From the NCBI GenBank assembly GCA_946406115.1, contig OX291551.1, positions 31,975,381-32,039,380 on the forward strand: a stretch of DNA of 64,000 nucleotides, given 5' to 3'. Within the stretch, counting starts at the first letter, position 1; each line of letters begins with the position of its first letter. Below are positions 20,083-30,100 of this stretch, in pieces. Source of the DNA: Apoda limacodes (lineage: Eukaryota > Arthropoda > Insecta > Lepidoptera > Limacodidae). The position numbers and the translations under genes were made by a program. A model generated the notes under the pieces. That model saw only the letters and a program-made list of their open reading frames with translations, had not been told where the DNA came from and did not search any database.

Positions 20083-20866
20083 GAAGACCCTTATTACACG
20101 GGCCGTGTTGTGGAGGAAAAGCGCGGAAAACTTGTGTATCAAATCGAGACCACTCTGTCCAAAGTATCTGAACAGGGACAGGGAAACTTGGTTCGATTTA
20201 ACCTTACAAGGACACAAGTCAGCGCGTTTACGGCTAGGAAAACCCCATTCACTGTAGTTTCACAATTACAGAACACAGCCCTCACCATCTCCAAGAGCAT
20301 TGGGATCCTTGGTGTTGACACCTCTAGCGATGTTCAGTTCCGAGATCATTTGCAAGATTAGGTGAAGTTGGCGTCCAAAAAACTTGGTGTACTTAACAGA
20401 GCCAAGCAGTACTTCACTTCCTCCCGCGAACGCTTAGGTTGTGGAATGAGCTCCCTGCCAAGGTTTTCTCTTTGTACAGTAAGGTATGGGGTTCTTCAAG
20501 AAAGAAGCTATAAGATTTTTGAAGGGTCGGTGTTCGGCATTCACTACCAGCGCCGAGCGCCGCCGATGAAGCCCGAACGGCAGTAGCGAATCGAGTGGGT
20601 TCTAGCGGGCCCCTACCAAAACCCACCACTCACCACGTCATTTATTTATTTATTTCTCTTTTTATTATACCTACAATTCACAGTCCACTCAGTATTTTAA
20701 TTAAAGGACCTACTAAGCCTTACTTTAAAGTGGGTTAGGTTCTCACAGTCGGCAACGCAAGAGTGATACCTAACTCAGGTATTGCAAACGTCCAAAGTCA
20801 GTAACCACTTACCATCAGGCGGACCACAAGCTTGTTTGCCACCTCAATGTTTTTAAAAAAAAAAAA
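20083..20866 (+). mobile_element. D1-family LINE fragment with internal deletion and insertion
   Basis: A plus-strand D1 copy starts within RT just after the YADD box (DPYYTGR) and reads to the same in-frame TAG (20359-20361) and on into KLASKKLGVLNRAKQYFTSS. It then jumps by an internal deletion to the distal C-terminal block. An unrelated segment (about 20532-20745) interrupts the 3' UTR, which resumes with gtcggcaacgcaagagtgat and ends in poly(A) at about 20852-20866. Confidence 0.8.
20532..20745. repeat. insert of unknown type inside a D1 3' UTR
   Basis: GC-rich at its left (gccgagcgccgccgatgaag, gggttctagcgggcccctac) and AT-rich at its right. Continuous D1 sequence flanks it on both sides. 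I recognise no ORF or terminal repeat. Confidence 0.5.
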
Positions 20867-21198
20867 GATCGCTGCAATACTGCTCGAAACGCGGTAAATA
20901 AATGATGTCACTGCGCGTTTTACAGATTAAGGGTTTTTTTTTTACAGATAACCTCTAATTTGTATGGTTTAAGTGAATTCGATGACCAATAATCACTATC
21001 AAATTGTGTATAATTTAAATTTAAAGCGGGTTCTAAATCTGATGCGTTACAATTTTATATACGCACCGCAACACGCCGCGCCGCAGTGCATCCAGCCTTA
21101 GAATGTAGAGATAACTAGTGTTCGTTATATAGGTTTTCACGTTTTAAAATGCGGAGCAATAATTCTATCGTATATTGTTTTGTTCATCTCATTCACAG
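20867..21198. other. spacer, nothing recognised
   Basis: AT-rich DNA with one GC-rich patch near 21060-21100. No ORF, RNA or terminal repeat was seen. Confidence 0.45.
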
Positions 21199-21787
21199 TA
21201 CACACACACTACACATTGTACTGTAGGTACACACTACAAATTGTACTGTAGGTACACACAACACATTGTACTGTATACACACTACACATTGTACTGTAGG
21301 TACACACTACACATTTTACTGTAGGTTTACACTACACATTGTACTGTAGGTACACACTACACATTTTACTGTAGGTTTACACTACACATTGTACTGTAGG
21401 TACACACTACACATTGTACTGTAAGTACACACTACACATTGTACTGTAGGTACACACTACACATTGTACTGTAAGTACACACTACACATTGTACTGTAGG
21501 TACACACTACACATTGTACTGTAGGTACACACTACACATTGTACTGTAGGTACACACTACACATTGTACCTTAGTTACACACTACACATTGTACCTTAGT
21601 TACACACTACACATTGTACTGTAGGTACACACTACACATTGTACTGTAGGTACACACTACACATTGTACCGTAGGTACACACTGCACATTGTAGCGTAGG
21701 TACACACTACACATAGTACCGTAGATTAACACTACACATTGTACCGTAGGTACACACTACACATTGTACAATACACATTGTACACAT
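21199..21787. repeat. 25-bp minisatellite, left block
   Basis: About 23-24 tandem copies of a 25-bp unit (acattgtactgtaggtacac plus actac) with scattered substitutions such as cc for ct and tt for gg. It continues after the LINE insertion at 23698-23853. Confidence 0.92.
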
Positions 21788-21799
21788 TGTAAAAGACTA

Positions 21800-23110
21800 T
21801 GTCAAAATGTATTCAAAAATATTTAAAAAAGTGTGCAGGGTTGCAAAATCAATACATAAAGTAATAAAATAAAGGCCACATGGAATGTAATAAATAGTAA
21901 AACAGGAAAAATTAAACCGCGTGACAATAATTATTCACTTACTGTAAATTCAAAAATAATTGATTCAGATCTCGATGTCGCTAACTCTTTTGAGAAATAT
22001 TTTACTAAAATGCCTACAATTACAACTAATGCATTAAATTCCTCTCAATTAGAATCAGAGTTACTTTTAAAATGTAATGTAAATAAATGCAAGGCTATAT
22101 TTAAATTTGAGCATGTTACCTCTGAAGACATCATAAAGACTAAACTACTAACTCAGAAAAAAACTGGTAACCTATGGGGTACAATAATTAAAGTCCTTAG
22201 CGGAATTATTGATATTATAACACCCATCTTAGCCATAAAATTTAATAAGTGTGTTGACGAAGGGATATTTCCAGACTTATTGAAATATAGTTTTTTTTTT
22301 ATACCACTAAGGTGGCAAACAAGCTTACGTTCCGCCTGATGGTAAGCGGTCACCGTAGCCTATGGACGCTTGCAACAACAGGGGTATCACTTGCGCGTTG
22401 CCGACCCTTTAGAAATCTAATAACTTCTTTCTTGAAGAACTCCATACTGTAGTCCGTGCAGAAAACCTTGGCAGGGAGCTCATTCTCAAGTTTCTCTGAA
22501 ACCGCACTGTACGCGACCATTTAGGTTCTAAAGTGTGAGAATTCCCTGCCGCTAGCGAGCGGTGCGATGGTAGAAAGTAGCCGTGGGCATCATTTCGAAC
22601 AATTCCTCAGAACACAACCCATTGCACAAGTGGTAGAACACATTCAGAGAGGCAAAGTCTCTCCTCAGACTTAAGGGCTCGAAACCGCAAGTGAGTTTGG
22701 AATCGTCGACAATTCTCACAGCCCGTCGTCTGAACCGAGTCAAAAGGGCCAAGCTGGTATCCGGGTGCACCCGCCCAGAGATGGCAGCAGTACTCCATAT
22801 GGGGCCGGACTTGCGACTTGTAAAGTATAAATTTAAAATATATGTCAAAGATAGTTTAATGAAAAAAAGCTATTACAAAATTGATGAATACATAAATGAT
22901 AAAAATGCTTGGAAAAATTAGAATTTAATTGATTTGTATTTGAATTGGGGCATTTGAAATTTTTTTTTAAAATTAAAACATTGTATATTATGTTATTATA
23001 TATTGTATTTATATATGATGTATAAAAGATTAACTGCTAAGTTTATTGCCGGTTTTTCTCGGCAGTAAAGCATTACGAACCTTCCAATCTAGTCCTCTTA
23101 TATTTTGTTC
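21800..23110 (+). mobile_element. CR1-like LINE inserted into the 25-bp minisatellite
   Basis: The left part (about 21860-22288) encodes the endonuclease-RT linker and RT start (SFEKYFTKMPT; CVDEGIFPDLLKYS). The right part (22829-22921) encodes the C-terminus (SLMKKSYYKIDEYINDKNAW) and stop, then a 3' UTR including tattgccggtttttctcggc. The RT core between them is missing and a minus-strand D1 fragment lies in its place. The second block of the minisatellite resumes at 23698. Confidence 0.7.
22288..22828 (-). mobile_element. D1-family LINE 3' fragment nested in the CR1-like element
   Basis: A minus-strand D1 3' end with T-run (about 22288-22299), 3' UTR and C-terminal coding block (HLWAGAPGYQLGPFDSVQ; KLTCGFEPLSLRRDFASL) broken by frameshifts and deletions. 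The insertion coincides with loss of the host element's RT core. Confidence 0.8.
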
Positions 23111-23480
23111 CTTTACTACACACATTGTAAATTGTACAATCGAAGTTTTATTGGAGTTGCTTGAGTGTGTCATGCTCTCTCAAATTGTCTCTGTGGTGGT
23201 GGCGTGTATGTCGGGTCGTTACGTTCCCTAAAACATGGTTGAGCGAAGCGATGGCTGATTCATGTGTCGTACTCGTGAACGGGTGCCGCCTGTGAATGCT
23301 GGTCTGCTCTTGCAAACTTCTTTGTATCCTTGAATTTAGTCTTTCTTTTTGTTTTGTTTATCAATACTGTAAGACATTGATTATTGGTGATGAATACATA
23401 AACTGTCTTTTTTTATATTTTATAATAAGATACTTTTTTATGTTGTGTTTGTTCATTTTATGTTTTTTGTGTTTGTAATG
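23111..23480. other. spacer between two LINE 3' ends
   Basis: T-rich DNA with no conserved ORF. The words ctacacacattgta and aattgtac near 23114-23140 recall the 25-bp minisatellite and may be a remnant of it. Confidence 0.4.
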
Positions 23481-23489
23481 GAAAGTGTC

Positions 23490-23697
23490 CTTCTATTCTT
23501 CTATAGGGAGGGCATTTTTCAACATTTTAATTGGGCGCTGTAAGAGAAAGGGAGAAAAGAAATGCCCTTGCTGAGTTCCTTGCCGGTTCTTCTCAGAACA
23601 AGTTCTCCTTCCCTATAGACTTACGAACCGATGGCGTAGTGAGTTTCATAAGTGCTCAATTATTGTAGCCTAAATTGAATAAATGATATTGAATTTG
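23490..23697 (+). repeat. CR1-like 3'-UTR fragment
   Basis: The sequence contains gctgagttccttgccggttc and ends aaataaatgatattgaattt directly before the resumed minisatellite. The ccttgccggttcttctc core is shared in form with the CR1-like UTRs at 12.3, 19.3 and 23.0 kb. Confidence 0.65.
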
Positions 23698-23853
23698 TAT
23701 CGTAGGTACACACTACACATTGTACCGTAGGTACACAATACATATTGTACAGTAGGTACACACTACACATTATACCATAGGTACACACTACACATTGTAC
23801 CGTAGGTACACACTACACATTGTACTGTAGGCACATACTACACAAGTACAATA
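23698..23853. repeat. 25-bp minisatellite, right block
   Basis: About six copies of the same 25-bp unit as at 21199-21787 (gtaggtacacactacacatt). It is the continuation of the array beyond the LINE insertion and ends about 80 bp before the first recognised receptor exon. Confidence 0.9.
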
Positions 23854-23934
23854 AATAAGCGTCACAGACCATGGTCACCTCGGAACTAAACGATTTTCAG
23901 TATCTCGAATTAAGTTGTTGTTGATGTCGAGCAG

Positions 23935-24153
23935 GTGGATGAATCACACGAGGGCGTATACTCGTGTGCGCCGTACAACGCGCTGGGCACTGCAGGCGCG
24001 TCGGGCGGCGTGCGCGTGCGCGTGCTACATCCCCCGACGCTGGTCGTGCGCCCGCACCCGCTTTACCTGACGCGGCTCGGCGCCACGGTCGCGCTACCCT
24101 GCGTCGCGCTTTCGGAGGCGCCGCACGATCACCTAGCCGTCCACTGGACTAGA
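23935..24153 (+). CDS. receptor exon: Ig domain end and next Ig start
   Basis: The acceptor gcag ends at 23934 and the donor gtaagt begins at 24154. The exon is 219 nt, phase 0 to 0. It encodes the YSC cysteine of one Ig domain and the first cysteine (VALPCVAL) and tryptophan (VHWTR) of the next. The exon is GC-rich, unlike the flanking AT-rich repeats. Confidence 0.85.
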
Positions 24154-27100
24154 GTAAGTGTTACCGGTGTCACCCCGTCACCGCTGACCGGGAGTAGGCC
24201 GGGTTACCTTCGAAACCAACTCTTTCTGTCTGCTTGCAGAAGGACGGGTCGGATCTTCCAGTTGGCAGACACTCGCTGGACGGTGGGAACCTAACGATCG
24301 TAGAGGTGCGCGAAGAAGACCGCGGCACGTACGAGTGCACGGCCAGCAACGAAGCGGCCGCTGTCAGCGTTGAGACCGATCTGGTGCTGGAGAACATGCC
24401 CCCGCGTGCGCCCTTCGGCCTCGTCGCGCACCCCGAGTCGCAGTCCCTGCACCTCTCCTGGGCACCGGGTGAGTCCTGGTATCGGTGGCGGTATGCAAGA
24501 GGGGCATTCTGTTATGTGTGAACTAGAGCACTGTTCTGTTTGGTGCTGTGCAGGTCACAGCGGTGAGGAGGCCGAGTACCAGGTGTGGTATCGCGAGCGC
24601 GGTGCGGGTGAGTGGCGCTCACTGCGGCTGCTCTCGCTGGGGGTGACGCGCGCGACTGTGGGGGGGCTGCGACCGGACACCGAGTACGAACTACGTGTGC
24701 TGGCTCAGGACCAGCTTGGCGATGGCCTCTTCAGCAAGCCGCTCTTTGTCCACACCCTCGGTAATACCCACTCCTTCAGCGTGCCGATTACTAGAATATA
24801 ATATGTAAAATAATACATTTATTGATGATGACATAACGCTAATTGTCGAGGCAAAATTCCAGGGCGGAAATCGAAACCAAGGCAACGTAAATGATAATGT
24901 TGAGTGCCTGGGGGGATAGGAACAAACCAAGTCTCGCTCTTAACAAGTCAACCATCATAACTATTAAAAAAGCCCCAACGATCAAACTTGTTGATGCCTC
25001 TCAAGTGCTAGATTACTGGGAGGACGACGACTGGAGCCTGTCATTTGGACTGCATGCATGGTTAGCGGGAGAAATAGCCTCTCAGTGCTTCGGGAAGGTA
25101 GCCAAGGCGTCAACAACATCCTGGGGACTTAGATACGAGGCACTCAAACTAATATTTTTTTTTTTTTTTTTTTTTTTTTATACTACTAAGGTGGCAAACA
25201 AGCTTACGGCCCGCCTGATGGTAAGCGGTCACCGTAGCCTATGGACGCTTGCAACACCAGGGGTATCACTTGCGCGTTGCCGACCCTTCAGAAATCTAAT
25301 AACTTCTTTCTTGAAGAACTCCATACTGTAGTCCTTGCAGAATACCTTGGCAGGGAGCTCATTCCACAACTTAAGCGTTCGCGGGAGGAAGTTTCTCTGA
25401 AACCGCACTGTACGCGACCATTTAGGTTCTAAAGTGTGAGAATGGATTCCCTGCCGATGGCGAGCGGTGCGATGGTAGAAAGTAGCCGTGGGCATCATTT
25501 CGAACAATTCCTCAGAACACAACCCATTGTACAAGCGGTAGAACACACACAGTGAGGCAAAGTCTCTCCTTAGACTTAAGGGCTCGATACCGCAAGTGAG
25601 TTTGGAATCGTCGACAATTCTCACAGCCCGTCGTTGAACCGAGTCAAAAGGGCCAAGCTGGAATCCGGGTGCACCTGCCCAGAGATGGCAGCAGTACTCC
25701 ATATGGGGCCGAACTTGCGACTTGTAAAGTAACAACCTTTGCCCCGACGTGAAGTACTGCTTCGCTCTGTTCAGTACACCAAGTTTTTTGGACGCCAGCT
25801 TCACCTAATCTTGTAAATGATCCCAAAACTGAACATCGCTGGAGATGTCAACACCAAGGATCCCAATGCTCTTGGAGATGGAGAGGGGAGTGTTCTGGAA
25901 TTGTGGGACTACAGTGAATGGAGTTTTCTTAGCGGTGAACGCGCACACTTGTGTCTTTGTAGGGTTGAATCGGACCAAGTTTACCCGTCCCCAATCAGAG
26001 ACCTGGGACAGTGTGGTCTCGATTTGAGACACAAGTTCTCCGCGGTTTTCCTCCACAACGGAACGAGGGATGTTTGCACGACCCGTGTAAAAAGCGTCTC
26101 CAGTACTGTCATCTGCATAGCAATGTATGTTGTTCATGTCCAACATGTCATTGATATGCAGTAGAAACAGCGTAGGAGACAGCACAGAGCCTTGCGGGAC
26201 ACCAGCATTAATGTCCATGCTATCAGAGCAACTACCGTCAACTACGGCTCGTATGCTTCTGCCGGACAAAAAGCTAGCCACCCATTTGCACAAACCCTCG
26301 GGCACTCCGTAAGATGGCAACTTCGATAGAAGACCGCGGTGCCAGACCCGATCGAACGCCTTCGCTATGTCCAGGCTACATGCCAATGCCTCCCCCTGAC
26401 TCTCAATGGCTAGTGCCCATCGGTGTGTGAGATACACTAGAAGGTCACCAGTCGAGCGACCGTGGCGAAAGCCATATTGGCGGTCGCTGAGCAGGTCATG
26501 TTTTTCTAGGTATCTCAAAAGCTGTGTGTTGATCACACGCTCCATCACCTTAGAGAGGAGAGAGGTAATAGCGATAGGCCTGTAATTCGATGGATCTGAT
26601 CTATCGCCCTTTTTGGGCACCGGGTGCACATTCGCAGTCTTCCATGAAGACGGAAATTGCCTAGTGTGGTAGGAAAGCGCGAAGAGGCGCGTGAGTACAG
26701 GACATAACTCAGGAGCACACTGCTTAAGCACCACTGCTGGTATACCGTCTGGCCCACTCGACTTATGAACGTCTAGAGAGAGCAACGCCCGCCTGACCTC
26801 CCGCTGCGTTATGGAGATTTCCGGCATGGTCTTACCGCACCACGGTATAGTAGGTGGTACAGCGCCTTCATCGTTCATATTCGAGTTCGAGGCAAAGAGA
26901 CTGCCCAGTAGATCGGCTTTCTCTTTAGCACTATGGGCCAAGTCACCATCGGTCTTTCTCAGTGGTGGTAACGACGACTGGCAGAAGTTCCCTTCGGCAG
27001 CTTTGGCAAGCGACCAGAAAGCACGACTCCCAGAAGGATAGCTCGCAAGTCGCCCACCTATTTTGCCGATGAATTGGAATTTTGCTCTGGCAGTTGCTTT

Positions 27101-30100
27101 CTTACTGAACCTCGAGGCAGCATTTAATTTGCGTTTTAACTCAGAAATATTCGGATTCCTATTATTACGAGCCGTGGTCCAAGCCTCATACGCAGTTTGC
27201 TTAAGAATTTTAGCTTCTCTGCAAGGCCTATTAAACCACGGTCGTTTTTTGACGCCGGCAGCTACTCGCAGGTTAGGAATGAAACATTCCATACCAGCGA
27301 GGATTGTCTCAGTGACTGCGGCTGCGCAGACGTCAGGATCTTCTGAGCTATAGCAGATCTGCCTCCACGGGTACGATGCATAAAATTCTCGCAATCCATC
27401 CCAGTCTGCCGACTTATAATGCCACACACGACGCCAATTAGTTGGCCCAGAAGGATCGGGTTGTGTGCATGACAATCGAGTCCGGATGAGACAGTGGTCC
27501 GAGGAGCCAAGAGGCGCATCCACTGAGACGGAGTATCCGTCCGGACGAGTAGTCAGCAGAAGGTCCAGTAAGGAGCTCGTATGTTCCTCTATATCTGGTA
27601 TTCTCGTTGGAGAAAGTACCAGCTGAGAGAATCCATAGGTCAGAGCAAATTCGTGAGCAGATATCCCAGCATAGTTATTGGTTCGAGAACTGAGCCACTC
27701 GCGATGGTGGGCGTTAAAGTCTCCCAAAATAACTAGTTCTGCTGTGGGATATTGCTCTAGAACTTTGTCAGTCGTCAAACTCAGGTGCGTGAAGAGTCGA
27801 GTTACGTCCGTGTCACCGCTATGAGACCTGTATAGGCACGCATAGATACGAGTGTGGCCGCCGTAATCTACGCGCACCCACAATATCGACAGGTCCCTGT
27901 CTTCAAGGCTATGAAGGCGGCGACAGCAGATATCCTCCCGGACGAACATACATACACCGGCACGACTCACGAAATTGTGCTCAAGTTTGTAACCGGGATA
28001 ATGAAGGTATGATGTATCGGCCGGGCAGGATATCTGCGTCTCCGTTAGAAAAAGAATGGTCGGCTGCGCAGTCTCCAGATGGAGGTGGACTGCGTTAAGA
28101 TTTGCGTGAATACCCCTAATGTTGCAAAAGTCCACATTAAATGTGGATGGAGCGGCCGCTGAATAAACTCTTTTTCTTTTATTTCTTGCCATATTTTTTA
28201 TTTTTTGAAAGTGTTATTTAGATTAAAGATGAGGATTCACTGCACCGACAGCTTAGAGGACAAAAGGTGCGGTACTAGAACTGCCAAAGCTCGCCACAGA
28301 TGATACGGTTGCTGGCACGGCGGGCGGAAGGGCCCCTGATCCCCCTCTGTTGTAGTAGCCGGGTCCACTCCGGTCTCCTTCTCCGGCACGACTACCACTT
28401 CAGATACTTTACACAGGCTGGCGAATCAGCCTCCCAGGGCGGAGATTAAGTGATCCCTGGGTTCGGGATCCCGTTCAACCTGCGGGCGGCCAGCGGTCAG
28501 CCGTTTCATCAGGTCTCCCTGACCGCCGAACCAGCACGCCGCGTCTACGCCGAGCATGACAGCAACAAGTAACGCCGGTCCTCCGCTGTCCGCGCAGCGA
28601 ATCCTCAAAGAGCTCTGGCAACCTTACTCACCGCCAGGAACACAACACTACTCAATGTTAGTGTTATTGTGGCCGCGGTTTTCTGTAAGGTGGAGGTACT
28701 TCCCCAGTTCGGGCCGCTCATTCGAGCAAGTTAGTATATGACATAAGGATTGATTTTAGAGTGTCACTGAGAAGCTTATATATGGATGCAAGCTTCTTGG
28801 TAGTCCCCACTGACCTCTAGTGGGTAGTAGTAGAGTCCCCTATATCGATAAATACTATTCTATCATAGAAACCTGTTTTTTCTGGCAACGACAGACAGAC
28901 GTTGTCCATTTAAGTTTACCAATAACACCTATGGAGGTAAGTTAAGTCACCTTGTAGTAATTTGGGTTAGATTGTACCTGTCATCATTGAAGAGACAATT
29001 TTGGTAGCAGAGCGTGGTTATCGATCTACATTTTACTTACCTCTGAAAATTGTTGTACCTACGTACATATCAAATTTTTTTGATACTAAACTTGATTTTG
29101 GCACTTTTCCAACCCAAGTAACATTTGCTATTGGTTTTACTACTGGGTTGGCATACACAAAAATATAACACTATTCCTTGAGTTTTTATTTAGGTAAAAT
29201 AAGTTTCCTTTTGTAATAAATAGCGCTTTGTTTTCGATGTTCATACCTTGTTTATAAATATTTGCGTAAAAGTTTAGTTTAGTTAAATAATTTTATTTCT
29301 TATTTATTTATATAAAATGGCCACACCTAGAAGTGTTTTGGCTGGAGGATTGCATTATTTAGAAAAGGCTGCAGCCTTGATTACAAGGCAGGACAAAAGT
29401 GATGCCCAGATTCATCGGTATGAGCAGCGTGACCGTCAATATGGCTTTTGCCACGGTCGCTCTACTGGTGACCTTCTAGTGTATCTTACACACCGATGGG
29501 CCCTAGCCATTGATAGTCAGTCAAACAACATGCATTGCTATGAAGATGCCAGTACTGGAGACGCTTATTACACGGGTCGTGCAAACATACCTCGTTCCGT
29601 TGTGGAAGAAAACCGCGGAGAACATGTGTCACAAATCGAGACCACACTGTCCAAGGTCTCTGACTGGGGATGGGTAAACTTGGTCCGATTCAACCCTACA
29701 AAGACCCAAGTCTGCGCGTTCACCGCTAAAAAAACCCCATTCACTGTAGTCCCACAATTCCAGAACCCTCCCCTCTCCATCTCCAAGAGCATTGGGATCC
29801 TTGGTATTGACATCTGCAGTGATGTTCAGTTCCGAGATGATGGGTGGGATGGGATGGGAGAACTTTGATGGGGACCTGAATAGCTTTTTGGACCAGAGTC
29901 AGGGTGGCCTTCTTCTAGTCTTCTTCCAGGTTAACGCGTCATGGCGGCAAAGATTGGCCCTTCACTTTTTTCAAATCCGTTGTTCACTGAATTCAGCTCT
30001 CTTGAAAAATTGGTCGGAGTGATTGGCTGGATTTACTAATTTCGACGACGTTCGCGAACTTATTCGTGTAGGTAGCCGATTAAGTTGTGTAAACATGGCT

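Noticed and set aside
21199..21787. CRISPR-like array
   Set aside because: The repeats are contiguous without unique spacers and the setting is a eukaryotic genome. It is a minisatellite.
24891..25331. A receptor exon continuing after 24760
   Set aside because: The text is LINE RT-like and frameshifted, then runs into a poly(T) tract. The receptor reading ends at a good donor at 24761.
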